NCBI GenBank assembly: GCA_038562375.1
Contig: JBCFAY010000028.1
Coordinates: forward strand, 1 to 40,702
DNA: 40,702 bases
Direction of reading: 5' to 3'
From: JBCFAY01 sp038562375
Lineage (GTDB): Bacteria > Bacillota > Clostridia > Christensenellales > CAG-138
The notes beneath the pieces are model-generated. The model was given only the letters and a program-made list of their open reading frames with translations, had not been told where the DNA came from and ran no database searches. Positions within the stretch are counted from its first letter, which is position 1. The number at the start of each line of letters is the position of its first letter. This document shows, one piece after another, positions 8,072 to 15,352 of this stretch. The position numbers and the translations under genes are program-made.

Positions 8072-8521
8072 TTATCGGGCCCGATCGAGCGCGGCGATCT
8101 TGTCCAGGCGGCGCCTGTGTCTGATTTCGTCCGCGTGAAACGCCGTGGACAGCCAAACGTCGACGATGGCCTTCGCGGTCTCGATGCCGATGATGCGTCC
8201 GCCCATCGCGAGCGCGTTGGTATCGTTGTGCTCGCGCGTGAACCTGGCGCTCAATACGTCGCCGCAGAGCGCGCAGCGGATGCCGTGGAGCTTGTTGGCC
8301 GCGATGCTCATGCCGATGCCGGTGCCGCAGATGAGGATCGCGCGTTCGCACTCGCCTTTTTGCACCGCCCCGCACGCGGGAGTTGCAAAATCCGAGTAGT
8401 CGCAGCTTTGATCGTCCGGGCAGCCGAAATCGATCACCGTGTGCCCGAGCTTTTCGATATAGGGAATAAGGATCTTTTTATAATCGAATCCGCCGTGGTC
8501 CGACGCGAGAGCAATGTTCAT
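8072..8521 (-). CDS. rpiB: Ribose 5-phosphate isomerase B
   Basis: Interconverts ribose 5-phosphate and ribulose 5-phosphate in the pentose phosphate pathway. 149 residues, usual RpiB length. Seen: N-terminal IALASDHGGFDYK, the active-site Cys region ILICGTGIGMSIAANK near residues 62-77, and RCALCGDVLSARFTREHNDTN. GGAGG lies 7 bases before the ATG. The gene start overlaps the ywlE stop by four bases (ATGA), so translation is coupled. It is the last gene of the yqhQ-prmC-prfA-ywlC-ywlE-rpiB operon, an arrangement common in Clostridia. Confidence 0.95.
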   Translation of the reverse strand: MNIALASDHGGFDYKKILIPYIEKLGHTVIDFGCPDDQSCDYSDFATPACGAVQKGECERAILICGTGIGMSIAANKLHGIRCALCGDVLSARFTREHNDTNALAMGGRIIGIETAKAIVDVWLSTAFHADEIRHRRRLDKIAALDRAR

Positions 8522-9021
8522 CGTTGAGCCTCCTGCATCCGTTCCTGATCGAGCCGCCCAAGCAGTTGCCGGATCGCCGAGCGTATCTCGTCGAGAACCT
8601 CAACGTATACCTCCAGCGGCTGGCGGAACGGATCCTCGATATCGTATTCCCCATCGCCGGGGAACCCGTCGACATGCGCGGCATAGCCCTTGAGCGTGTG
8701 CACCTTATCCGCGGCCTCGGGGCAGATGGCCACGACCTCTTCGATATGCTGTTCATCCATGGTAAGGATTAGATCGGCTTCATCCGCTAGATCCGGCGTC
8801 AATTGCCGGGCCTTGTGGCGGGGTACCGCAAATCCGCGCCGAAACAACGCTTCCTGCGAATTCTCCGCAATACTCGCTCCCTCACAGGCCATGGTGCCCG
8901 CGCTGTCCGCGCGCACATGGCCCTTCATACTAGGGTAGTCGTCGACCAGCTCATCCATAACGGCTTCCGCCATGGGGCTGCGGCAGCTATTGCCTGTACA
9001 TACGAATAGAACGGTTATCAA
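8518..9021 (-). CDS. ywlE: Low-molecular-weight phosphatase, YwlE-like protein arginine phosphatase
   Basis: Low-molecular-weight phosphatase fold, 167 residues. The P-loop CTGNSCRSPMAE starts at Cys8 and the DP loop (DIEDPF) near residue 128 supplies the general acid. In B. subtilis YwlE the P-loop residue equivalent to Ser12 is a Thr that selects phospho-arginine over phospho-tyrosine; here it is Ser, also small and hydroxylated, so arginine phosphatase is favoured but not proven. The start is TTG at 9019-9021 with AAGGAGG 5 bases upstream. It lies between ywlC and rpiB, the usual place for ywlE in Firmicutes. Confidence 0.82.
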   Translation of the reverse strand: MITVLFVCTGNSCRSPMAEAVMDELVDDYPSMKGHVRADSAGTMACEGASIAENSQEALFRRGFAVPRHKARQLTPDLADEADLILTMDEQHIEEVVAICPEAADKVHTLKGYAAHVDGFPGDGEYDIEDPFRQPLEVYVEVLDEIRSAIRQLLGRLDQERMQEAQR

Positions 9022-9031
9022 AATATCCTCC

Positions 9032-10072
9032 TTACGCTTCTATGGTTTGAAACCCTGCCGCCCTGAGCAGCCGATTCATAAATGCCAATCCGGAATCCCG
9101 CAAACCGACTTGCTCAGCAAAGATCAGATCCGCCGTGCCCTCGAGCGCCCTCAGTGCCGCGAACAGGTTCGCGCAGAGCGTATCGGGACAATCTCTGTCG
9201 CCTATTATAACATAGCGTTTGCCGCGATAAAAGGACTGAGTTTGCTTTGTGGCAAGAATCGCGCATTTTCGTCCTTCTATTTCCGCGCGTTCGACCTCCT
9301 GCCTGATCCGCGCCGCCGCCTTCGCGGCGCTGCCGTTGACCACGACGAGCTCCGCGCTCGGCGCGTAATGCCGGTACTTCATCCCGGGCGAGGACGGGCT
9401 CTCCCCTTCCCCGAGCGGATGGAGCACGGCAGGGCTTAAGCGCACCTCGCCGACGAGCACCTCGAGCATCTCCCTCGTCACTCCGCCGGGGCGCAGGATC
9501 GTCGGCACGCCCTCGAGGGAAAGCACGGTGGACTCGACGCCGACGCGGCAGGGACCGCCGTCGATCACGAGGGGGATCCTGCCGTCGAAGTCCTCGAGCA
9601 CGTGCTCCGCGAGCGTGGGGCTCGGCTTGCCCGAAATGTTCGCGCTCGGGGCGGCCACCGGCCTCTCGGCCGCGCGGATGAGCGCGAGCGCGGTCTTATG
9701 ATCCGGCATGCGCACGGCTACGGTGTCAAGGCCCGCCGTCACCTCGTCGGGCACGATGTCGCTGCGCTGGTACACGAGCGTCAGCGGCCCCGGCCACAGC
9801 GCGTCCATCAGCCGCTGCGCGACCGGCGGCACCTGCGTCCAAAGCCGCCTCACGTCGCTCTTTCGCGCCACGTGGAGGATCAGCGGATTGTCGCCGGGCC
9901 GTCCCTTCAATTCGAAGATCTTTCGTACCGCCTCGGGGTTCAGGCCGTCCGCGCCGAGGCCGTACACGGTCTCCGTCGGAAACGCCACGACCTCCCCCGC
10001 CTGTATCAGGCGCCCCCCCAGGCGCGTCGCGTTCTCCTTCTGAGCGCACGCGTTGAAACACTGCGTAAGCAT
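9032..10072 (-). CDS. ywlC: L-threonylcarbamoyladenylate synthase (Sua5/YwlC type)
   Basis: Makes threonylcarbamoyl-AMP from Thr, bicarbonate and ATP, the first step of the t6A37 modification of ANN-decoding tRNAs. At 346 residues it has both parts: the YrdC-type catalytic domain (about 15-205, with AFPTETVYGLGAD, KGRPGDNPL and APSANISGKPSPT) and the C-terminal Sua5 domain (about 225-340) after a linker with SSPGMKYRHYAP. It is therefore the long Sua5 form rather than short TsaC. It starts 7 bases after prfA in the same operon; GGAGG overlaps the end of prfA. Confidence 0.95.
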   Translation of the reverse strand: MLTQCFNACAQKENATRLGGRLIQAGEVVAFPTETVYGLGADGLNPEAVRKIFELKGRPGDNPLILHVARKSDVRRLWTQVPPVAQRLMDALWPGPLTLVYQRSDIVPDEVTAGLDTVAVRMPDHKTALALIRAAERPVAAPSANISGKPSPTLAEHVLEDFDGRIPLVIDGGPCRVGVESTVLSLEGVPTILRPGGVTREMLEVLVGEVRLSPAVLHPLGEGESPSSPGMKYRHYAPSAELVVVNGSAAKAAARIRQEVERAEIEGRKCAILATKQTQSFYRGKRYVIIGDRDCPDTLCANLFAALRALEGTADLIFAEQVGLRDSGLAFMNRLLRAAGFQTIEA

Positions 10073-10079
10073 CCCGCGC

Positions 10080-11147
10080 TTATTCCTCCCCGGCGAGCCG
10101 TTCGGTTCGCTCGTGAAGCCGCAGCGCTTCGATGATCTCGTCCATGTCGCCGTCGAGGAAGGATTCGAGCCGGTAGACGGTGAGGTTGATGCGGTGATCC
10201 GTCACCCTGCCCTGCGGGAAATTGTAGGTGCGTATGCGCTCGGAGCGGTCGCCCGAGCCGATCTGGCTCTTGCGCGCGCTCGCGAGCTTTTCGTCCTGCT
10301 CGGAACGGTACAGTTCATAAAGGCGCGATTTTAACACGCGCAGGGCCTGTTCCTTGTTCTTGAGCTGGGATTTTTCGTCCTGGCACTGCACGACGAGGCC
10401 CGTCGGCAGGTGGGTGATCCGGATAGCGCTCTCGGTCTTGTTCACGTGCTGGCCGCCCGCGCCGCTGGAGCGGTACGTATCGATCCGAAGATCCTGCATG
10501 TTGAGCTTGACGTCGACATCCTCCACCTCGGGCAGCACGGCGACCGTGGCCGCGCTGGTGTGGATGCGGCCCTGGGACTCCGTCTCCGGCACACGCTGTA
10601 CGCGGTGGACGCCGCTTTCGTACTTCATCCTCGCGTACGCGCCCCGCCCGTTCAGGCTGAACACCGCTTCCTTGACGCCGCCCATCTCCGTATCGTTTAA
10701 GGAGATGCTCTCCCACTTAAAGCCGTGCCTCTCGGCGTAGCGCTGATACATCCTCAGAAGGTTCGCGCCGAAGAGCGCAGCCTCGTCCCCGCCCGTTCCC
10801 GCACGGATCTCGATGATGACGTTTTTGTCGTCGTCGGGGTCCTTGGGCAAAAGCAGGCTCTTGAGCTCCTCTAAGAGCGCGTGCTCGCGCCCCACCAGCT
10901 CCGCAAGCTCGGCTTCGGCAAGCTCCAAGAGTTCGGGTTCCGCCCCGGACGCGGTCAGCTCGCGGCAATCCGCGATCTCTCCCCGCGCGCTCAAAAGCTC
11001 GTCGTATTTTTCGACGAGCTCGGAAAGCTCCGCGTGCTCCTTGACCATCGCCCGCCAGGCGTCCTGGTCGGCCATGGCGTCGGGCGCTCCCAGGTTTTCC
11101 TCAAGCTCGAGATACCGCCGCTTGATCGATTGCAGCTTTTCTTCCAT
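10080..11147 (-). CDS. prfA: Peptide chain release factor 1
   Basis: Releases the nascent peptide at UAA and UAG. 355 residues. The codon-recognition loop reads RVPETESQGR, a PxT tripeptide (PET in place of the common PAT), which marks RF1 and not RF2. GAGGQHVNKTES near residue 230 is the catalytic GGQ loop that PrmC methylates. The ATG at 11145-11147 has AAGGAG 6 bases upstream; the frame is open further back to 11207, but those residues are not RF1-like. prmC lies immediately upstream in the operon. A GC-rich hairpin (11187-11212) fills the gap between prmC and prfA. Confidence 0.96.
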   Translation of the reverse strand: MEEKLQSIKRRYLELEENLGAPDAMADQDAWRAMVKEHAELSELVEKYDELLSARGEIADCRELTASGAEPELLELAEAELAELVGREHALLEELKSLLLPKDPDDDKNVIIEIRAGTGGDEAALFGANLLRMYQRYAERHGFKWESISLNDTEMGGVKEAVFSLNGRGAYARMKYESGVHRVQRVPETESQGRIHTSAATVAVLPEVEDVDVKLNMQDLRIDTYRSSGAGGQHVNKTESAIRITHLPTGLVVQCQDEKSQLKNKEQALRVLKSRLYELYRSEQDEKLASARKSQIGSGDRSERIRTYNFPQGRVTDHRINLTVYRLESFLDGDMDEIIEALRLHERTERLAGEE

Positions 11148-11226
11148 CGTTGTCTCCTTCAAAATATGGAACGCGCGGCTGCGCCGGGCAATGCCCGGGC
11201 GGCGCAAAAACGCACGCAGTATTATC

Positions 11227-12045
11227 TCATGTCTGAACGCACACCACGCGTTCGACGCCGTTGTGATCCAAAAGCGCCGCGCTCGCGTGCGAAAACAGCT
11301 CCCGTACCGCGCCCGCTTGGCCTTTGCCGACCTCGAGGAGCAGCAAGCCCCGCGGGTTCAGGTATTCTTCGTAGCCCGAGGCGATGCGCCGGTAGACGTC
11401 GAGCCCGTCCATGCCGCCCGACAGGGCGAGCCGGGGTTCATGAAGGACCTCCCGGGAGAGCGCGGGCAACTCGCCCTCCGGGATATACGGCGGGTTGCAA
11501 AGGATAAGATCAAAGCGCGCGTTCACCGGCTCGAACAGGTCCCCGGTAAAGAATTCCGCCCTCACGCCGTGCCGCCCGGCGTTCTTTTTGGCGAGCGCGA
11601 CGCACTCCGGGCTGATATCGGAAAACGCTACGTCGAGCCCGCCCAATACCGCCGCGCCGACCCCGATGCAGCCCGTGCCGCAGCAAAGATCGAGCGCGCT
11701 CTTACAGCCGTTTTCGCGCGCGAGCCGGAGCGCGCCCTCGACGAGCGTTTCCGTATCCTGCCGCGGGATCAGCGCGGCGGGAGAAACGAAAAACTCCAGG
11801 CCCATGAACTCCCACTCGCCGATCAGGTATTGAAGCGGCTCGCCTTGAGCACGCCTGTGCACAAGCGCGTCGAGCGCGCCCTTCCCGCCCTCGTCGAACG
11901 GCTCCTCATAGCGCATCAGCAGCCCCGAAAGATCGGCGCCGAGCAGCAGGCATAACAATTGCCGCGCCTCAAAGCGCGCGTCCTCGACGCGAGCGCGGGC
12001 GAGCGCGGCGGCCGTTTCATTCAGGATCTCCCGAACGGTGGGCAT
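11227..12045 (-). CDS. prmC: Release factor glutamine methyltransferase
   Basis: N5-glutamine methyltransferase that modifies the GGQ glutamine of release factors using S-adenosylmethionine. 272 residues. An N-terminal helical domain (about 1-75) is followed by a Rossmann methyltransferase domain with ALDLCCGTGCIGV near residue 117 and the NPPYIPEGEL motif near residue 182, which binds the target glutamine; IPRQDTETLVE precedes the SAM site. The start codon shares a base with the yqhQ stop (TAATG), so it is translationally coupled. Pairing with prfA supports the call. Confidence 0.95.
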   Translation of the reverse strand: MPTVREILNETAAALARARVEDARFEARQLLCLLLGADLSGLLMRYEEPFDEGGKGALDALVHRRAQGEPLQYLIGEWEFMGLEFFVSPAALIPRQDTETLVEGALRLARENGCKSALDLCCGTGCIGVGAAVLGGLDVAFSDISPECVALAKKNAGRHGVRAEFFTGDLFEPVNARFDLILCNPPYIPEGELPALSREVLHEPRLALSGGMDGLDVYRRIASGYEEYLNPRGLLLLEVGKGQAGAVRELFSHASAALLDHNGVERVVCVQT

Positions 12046-13064
12046 TACGCGCCGGTCTGTATGACCGCGGCGGAGCCGATGGCCGCAGGATCGACCGAAG
12101 CATCCGCCGAGGCCGCGGGTTCTTTGCGCTCTTGTGCGCCCGCGTCCGCGCGGTTCCCTTCGGGATTCGTCGCAAGCTCGAAGGCGGCAAGGGCGACCTC
12201 GATCATATCCTCGGTCGGCTCCTTCGTCGTAATCCGCTGGAGCGCGAGACCCGGCGCGCGCACGATGCGCGCGATCAGCCCGTCGCTCTTGGCGGCGAGC
12301 TTGAGCACCTCATAGGATAGGCCCGCCACCACCGGCAGGAACAGCAGCCTCATGCCGAGCCGGATGAAGAAATTCGCGTTCCAGCCCACCACCGCAAAGA
12401 ACGCGATGGATACGGCCATCACCAGGAACAGGTAATTCGTGCCGCAGCGCGGATGCAGCCGCGGATGCTTCATCGCGTTCTGCGGGGTGAGCTCCTCCTC
12501 GGCCTCGTAGCAGGCGATCACCTTATGCTCCGCGCCATGGTACATGAACACGCGCCTGACGTCCTTTATGAGCGACGTCGCCATCAGGTATCCGATGAAT
12601 ATCGCCAGCCGCACAAAGCCTTCCAGTATGCTCTTCCAGACCGAGGCGATCGACGCGTCCCTGAGCGCAATCGAGCTTACGAGCGTCGGCAGCACAAAGA
12701 ACAAGCCGACGCTCAAAACCACCGCGAGCGTGGCGGCGATGCCGATGATGATGGTATCGACCGATTTGCCGAGCTTTTCGGCGAGGAATTTCTCAAACTT
12801 GCCGGGCTCCTCCTCCGTCTCGCCCGCGAGCCGAGCGGACTCCATCATCGTATTGACCCCAATCGTCAGCGATTCGATAAACGCGACCACCCCGCGAACG
12901 ATGGGCAGCCCATAAAAGGTGCCTTTCTGCGCCTTGCTCTTTACAGGTTTAAATTGTTTTTCGATGCTTCCGTCCGGCTTGCGCACCGCGATCGCGATGC
13001 CCTCCGGGCTCTTCATCATCACGCCCTCCATGACGGCCTGGCCGCCGATCGAGCATTTTTTCAT
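12045..13064 (-). CDS. yqhQ: DUF1385 family membrane protein (YqhQ)
   Basis: Conserved Firmicutes membrane protein of unknown biochemical function, 339 residues. The N-terminus KCSIGGQAVMEGVMMKSPEG is the DUF1385 signature. Hydrophobic segments lie at about 105-140, 150-175, 210-240 and 250-275, and a conserved HGAEHKVIACYE motif sits between them. A hydrophilic, Ala/Glu-rich tail ends the protein. The ATG at 13062-13064 has AAGGAG about 9 bases upstream; the frame is open 12 codons further, without a site. It heads the operon with prmC and prfA, as in many Clostridia. Confidence 0.9.
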   Translation of the reverse strand: MKKCSIGGQAVMEGVMMKSPEGIAIAVRKPDGSIEKQFKPVKSKAQKGTFYGLPIVRGVVAFIESLTIGVNTMMESARLAGETEEEPGKFEKFLAEKLGKSVDTIIIGIAATLAVVLSVGLFFVLPTLVSSIALRDASIASVWKSILEGFVRLAIFIGYLMATSLIKDVRRVFMYHGAEHKVIACYEAEEELTPQNAMKHPRLHPRCGTNYLFLVMAVSIAFFAVVGWNANFFIRLGMRLLFLPVVAGLSYEVLKLAAKSDGLIARIVRAPGLALQRITTKEPTEDMIEVALAAFELATNPEGNRADAGAQERKEPAASADASVDPAAIGSAAVIQTGA

Positions 13065-13105
13065 CCTTTCGATCTCCTTTACGCGGGCATATAAACCCAT
13101 TAGGT

Positions 13106-13135
13106 ATTATAGCATAATCCCTTCCCCTGCGGCAA
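13106..13135 (-). promoter_or_regulatory. Promoter of the yqhQ-prmC-prfA-ywlC-ywlE-rpiB operon
   Basis: On the minus strand TTGCCG (13130-13135) and TATAAT (13106-13111) are 18 bases apart, about 42 bases upstream of the yqhQ start. Confidence 0.7.
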
Positions 13136-13155
13136 ACAAAGCGAAAGATTTGCAT

Positions 13156-13429
13156 AAGGCAAAGGAAGTCGAACCCGTACGCCTCAAAGCGCTATTTTGG
13201 CCCATTTCATCGTCATCGTCGGTCAGAATAGCCACCGCTATGCTTCCCTCCTCTTCCTCAAACTGCATCCAAAATAGCGCTTTGAGGTCGAAGAGTTTAG
13301 AGAATAGGGAAGTATGGCAGTGCAAGGCGGCGGCGCGAAGGCGTAGTGGCGCTAGGGCTAGCGCCGACAACACAGCAATGGTGTGCTTCCCTATTCTCTA
13401 AACCGCATGGGTTCGACTCCCTTTACCTT
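13156..13429. repeat. Composite element of three nested inverted repeats, 274 bases
   Basis: Outer arms at 13156-13176 and 13409-13429 match 19 of 21 bases as inverted repeats (core AGTCGAACCC / GGGTTCGACT). Inside are two side-by-side perfect stems: 13182-13200 with 13269-13287 (19 bp) and 13295-13312 with 13386-13403 (18 bp). The second loop holds a further hairpin (GGCGCTA / TAGCGCC). It lies between the rpsR terminator and the yqhQ promoter. A non-autonomous mobile element or a structured RNA are the two readings; no transposase or coding pattern is convincing. Confidence 0.8.
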
Positions 13430-13494
13430 AAGGCAAGAATGTGAAGATTTGCAAAAGAACTTGGGCAGAAGACAAACGATTTGACTGTGCACTC

Positions 13495-13559
13495 GAGGCT
13501 TCCAACCCTTCATTTTGCAGGCGATCGGTTATGCGGTGCAAAACGACACCTTGAAGCGC
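13495..13559. repeat. Dispersed intergenic repeat, copy A
   Basis: A 65-base sequence that recurs as copy B at 19527-19587. Shared blocks are GAGGCTT, TCATTTTGC, and GCAAAACGACACCTTGAA. Each copy can fold with TTTTGC pairing to GCAAAA. A further hairpin, GCGGG / CCCGC, follows near 13588. The stretch 13430-13690 has no supported gene. Confidence 0.75.
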
Positions 13560-13635
13560 AAGGGTCCGCGACGGCTTTCCTCTGCAAGCGGGAAACCCGC
13601 GGACAAAGCCCTAAGGGGCTTTATCGGCGGCCTGC

Positions 13636-13662
13636 AAAAAAGGCCCCCTGAAAGGGAGCCTT
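13636..13662 (-). terminator. Intrinsic terminator of rpsF-ssb-rpsR
   Basis: On the minus strand a 10-bp stem (13653-13662 with 13640-13649, one G-U pair, loop TTC) is followed by six T residues (13636-13641). It lies about 30 bases past the rpsR stop. Confidence 0.9.
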
Positions 13663-13690
13663 GATCGCGCTGCGTTCTTCGAAAAGTTTT

Positions 13691-13933
13691 TTAGTCGGCC
13701 ACGTAGGGCAAAAGCGCCATGACGCGGGCGCGCTTGATGGCGATGGCCATCTCGCGCTGATGCTTCGCGCAAACGCCGCTCATGCGGCGGGGCATGATCT
13801 TGCCGCGCTCGGTGATGCACTTGCGAAGCCTGTTGATATCCTTATAATCGATGCTCTGCACCTTATCCACACAAAATGTGCAGACTTTACGCCTGCTTTT
13901 GCGGTTGCGAGGCCGCATTTTGCGTTCCTCCAT
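13691..13933 (-). CDS. rpsR: 30S ribosomal protein S18
   Basis: Binds S6 and 16S rRNA in the platform of the small subunit. 80 residues, normal length. The basic N-terminus RNRKSRRKVCTFC, the central IDYKDINRLRKCITERGKI and the SGVCAKHQREMAIAIKRAR region are characteristic. Four cysteines (CTFC, KC, VC) resemble the zinc-ribbon (C+) version of S18. GGAGG lies 7 bases upstream of the ATG. Last gene of the rpsF-ssb-rpsR operon, followed by a strong terminator. Confidence 0.97.
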   Translation of the reverse strand: MEERKMRPRNRKSRRKVCTFCVDKVQSIDYKDINRLRKCITERGKIMPRRMSGVCAKHQREMAIAIKRARVMALLPYVAD

Positions 13934-13965
13934 GAATGCTCCTCCTTTCTCAATCGAAAGAGCTG

Positions 13966-14397
13966 CTAGAATGGCAGCTCGTCATCCTCGATGTCGGCAA
14001 ATCCGTCCAGATCGTCCTGCATCGCGGGGCTCGCATGGCCGCCCGACGGGCGCGCCTCATAACTGCCGCCGCCCTGTTCGCCGCGCGGCGAAAGGAACTC
14101 CACCTCGTCGGCGACGACCTCGGTCACAAACCGCTTCGTCCCGTCCTTGGCGTCGTAGCTGCGCGTCTGGATCTCGCCGATGACAGCGACTTTACGGCCC
14201 TTGGCAAGATACTGGCCGCAAAGCTCAGCCGTCTTTCTCCAAGTGACGATGGGGATAAAATCCGTCTGTTTGGATCCGTCCGCATTGGTAAAGCGGCGGT
14301 TCACCGCGATGGTGAAGCTGCACATGCTCACGCCGCTCTGCGTGGTACGCACCTCGGGATCCCGCGTCAGGTTTCCGATCAGGATTGCCTTATTCAT
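13966..14397 (-). CDS. ssb: Single-stranded DNA-binding protein
   Basis: Binds single-stranded DNA as a tetramer during replication and repair. 143 residues: an OB-fold (about 1-105, starting MNKAILIGNLTRDPEVR, with TWRKTAELCGQYLAKGRKVAV) then a short Gly/Ser/Pro-rich linker and the acidic tip DDELPF that recruits partner proteins. It lies between rpsF and rpsR, the standard place for the essential SsbA of Firmicutes. Confidence 0.97.
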   Translation of the reverse strand: MNKAILIGNLTRDPEVRTTQSGVSMCSFTIAVNRRFTNADGSKQTDFIPIVTWRKTAELCGQYLAKGRKVAVIGEIQTRSYDAKDGTKRFVTEVVADEVEFLSPRGEQGGGSYEARPSGGHASPAMQDDLDGFADIEDDELPF

Positions 14398-14404
14398 CTT
14401 CTGA

Positions 14405-14692
14405 TTACGCCTCCTTGCGCGTTACAAGGTAACGAAGGATGCTCTCGTCGTTCTTCAGATTGCGTTCAAGCTCCCTGGGAAGCTCGGATGCCCCCGAAAA
14501 CGTCATCAGCACATAATAACCCTCGGTCTTATAATCGATCGCATACGCCAAGCGGCGTTTGCCCCATTCGTCCACCGATTCGATTGTACCACCGTTGGAA
14601 GTCACGATGCCGGAGAATTTTTCCACCGTCGATTTGATGGTTTCCTCTTCAAGCTCAGGCGTGATGATATAGAGTGCTTCGTATTTGTTCAC
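14405..14692 (-). CDS. rpsF: 30S ribosomal protein S6
   Basis: Small-subunit protein that pairs with S18. 95 residues, starting MNKYEALYIITPELEEE in line with the family. The start is set at GTG 14690-14692, because AGGAGG ends 8 bases upstream; an in-frame GTG three codons earlier overlaps the ribosome binding site itself and cannot be used. First gene of the rpsF-ssb-rpsR operon. Confidence 0.95.
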   Translation of the reverse strand: MNKYEALYIITPELEEETIKSTVEKFSGIVTSNGGTIESVDEWGKRRLAYAIDYKTEGYYVLMTFSGASELPRELERNLKNDESILRYLVTRKEA

Positions 14693-14721
14693 AAATTTCA
14701 CCTCCTTTTGGTCTGTTGGCC

Positions 14722-14736
14722 CCGCATCGAGTGCGG
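14722..14736 (-). promoter_or_regulatory. Possible S6:S18-binding hairpin in the rpsF leader
   Basis: A 5-bp hairpin (CCGCA against TGCGG, 5-base loop) lies in the leader between promoter and ribosome binding site. Many bacteria have an autoregulatory S6:S18 site with conserved CCG in this position. The match here is by position and partial sequence only. Confidence 0.35.
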
Positions 14737-14760
14737 AGCAAGAAGGACGTCAGCGCGGGT

Positions 14761-14789
14761 ATTATACCACGCACCGGCGGGATGCGCAA
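14761..14789 (-). promoter_or_regulatory. Promoter of rpsF-ssb-rpsR
   Basis: On the minus strand TTGCGC (14784-14789) and TATAAT (14761-14766) are 17 bases apart, giving a leader of about 60 bases. The promoter sits directly against the 3' end of the ModE-like gene. Confidence 0.8.
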
Positions 14790-14815
14790 GCATCATCGCG
14801 GGACAAGCTGCGCTT

Positions 14816-15166
14816 TTATTGATATTTCCCGAAGTATTTTTGGAAGAGCTCGTCCGTCGCGCGGGCGACGTCCTTGCGGAAGGCCGAATAATCATCAAGA
14901 AGCTGTTCGGCCTCGGGCGTGAGCATCGCCCCGCCGCCGCCCTTTCCGCCCGTCGTGGAATTCAACAGCTTGAACCCAAGCTGCTCCTCAGCGGTTTTCA
15001 TCATATTCCAGGCCTTTGAGTATGCCATGTTCATCTGCATCGTGGCCGCGCGCAGCGACTGCGTCTGACGAACAAGCTCCAGCAGTTGGGCGATCCCCGG
15101 CCCAAAGCACTTCTTTTCCCGAAGAATGCGCACCAACAGCGAATAGCGGAGCGGCTGCGTAAACAC
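14816..15166 (-). CDS. ModE-type winged-helix transcription regulator, DNA-binding domain only
   Basis: Small regulator of 116 residues matching the N-terminal LysR-like winged helix of ModE: a helix-turn-helix around LRAATMQMNMAYSKAWNMM, then LGFKLLNSTTGGKGGGG and LTPEAEQLLDDY. The molybdate-binding C-terminal (TOBE/Mop) domains of E. coli ModE are absent, so it must sense molybdenum or selenium status by another route or with a partner. The GTG at 15164-15166 is preferred (AAAGGGGG five to six bases upstream); an ATG 20 codons earlier (15226) is open but has no site. It faces the yqeC operon across tandem promoters that carry ModE-box-like inverted repeats, so control of that operon is likely. 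Confidence 0.8.
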   Translation of the reverse strand: MFTQPLRYSLLVRILREKKCFGPGIAQLLELVRQTQSLRAATMQMNMAYSKAWNMMKTAEEQLGFKLLNSTTGGKGGGGAMLTPEAEQLLDDYSAFRKDVARATDELFQKYFGKYQ

Positions 15167-15236
15167 GGCAATCCCCCTTTGCGGCCTGTTTTTTCCATAT
15201 ATATCGAATGATTCATTATACTTCAATCCGCCGACA

Positions 15237-15266
15237 TTGACAATGCCGATTTGGCAGTGTTATGTT
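15237..15266 (+). promoter_or_regulatory. Upstream promoter of yqeC operon (repeat unit 1)
   Basis: Consensus TTGACA (15237-15242), 18 bases, TATGTT (15261-15266). The spacer holds TGCC-5-GGCA. The -10 overlaps the ModE-like box at 15259-15281. Confidence 0.7.
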
Positions 15267-15281
15267 TATAATAGAATAACG
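15259..15281. promoter_or_regulatory. ModE-box-like operator 1
   Basis: GTTAT (15259-15263), 12 bases, ATAACG (15276-15281). The arms and the 12-base spacing resemble, from memory, the CGTTAT...ATAACG half-sites of the E. coli modA operator. It covers the -10 and the expected start point, fitting repression. Confidence 0.65.
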
Positions 15282-15292
15282 CATTCGCCACA

Positions 15293-15322
15293 TTGACAAT
15301 GCCGATTCGACGGTGCTATGTT
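15293..15322 (+). promoter_or_regulatory. Downstream promoter of yqeC operon (repeat unit 2)
   Basis: TTGACA (15293-15298), 18 bases, TATGTT (15317-15322), the same layout as unit 1. Transcripts would start about 20 bases before the yqeC ATG. Confidence 0.7.
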
Positions 15323-15337
15323 TATATCAGAATAACG
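15315..15337. promoter_or_regulatory. ModE-box-like operator 2
   Basis: GCTAT (15315-15319), 12 bases, ATAACG (15332-15337); one base differs from operator 1 in the left arm. Centres of the two boxes are 56 bases apart. Confidence 0.6.
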
Positions 15338-15352
15338 GCGGATGGTGCATCG

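Larger units (their letters stand above)
15234..15337 (+). repeat. Tandem 48-base promoter repeat between the ModE-like gene and yqeC
   Basis: Units 15234-15281 and 15290-15337 (period 56) are near identical: each begins ACATTGACAATGCCGATT and ends with AGAATAACG. Each holds a full promoter and an inverted-repeat operator. Differences fall mainly in the spacer between -35 and -10. Confidence 0.9.

Noticed and set aside
13107..13373. 88-residue minus-strand frame inside the nested inverted repeats
   Set aside because: It is built from palindromic arms, lacks a ribosome binding site and overlaps the yqhQ promoter.
13405..13425. tRNA-like T-arm sequence GGGTTCGACTCCC
   Set aside because: The stem closes for only three base pairs, and no acceptor, D-arm or anticodon arm can be found nearby.
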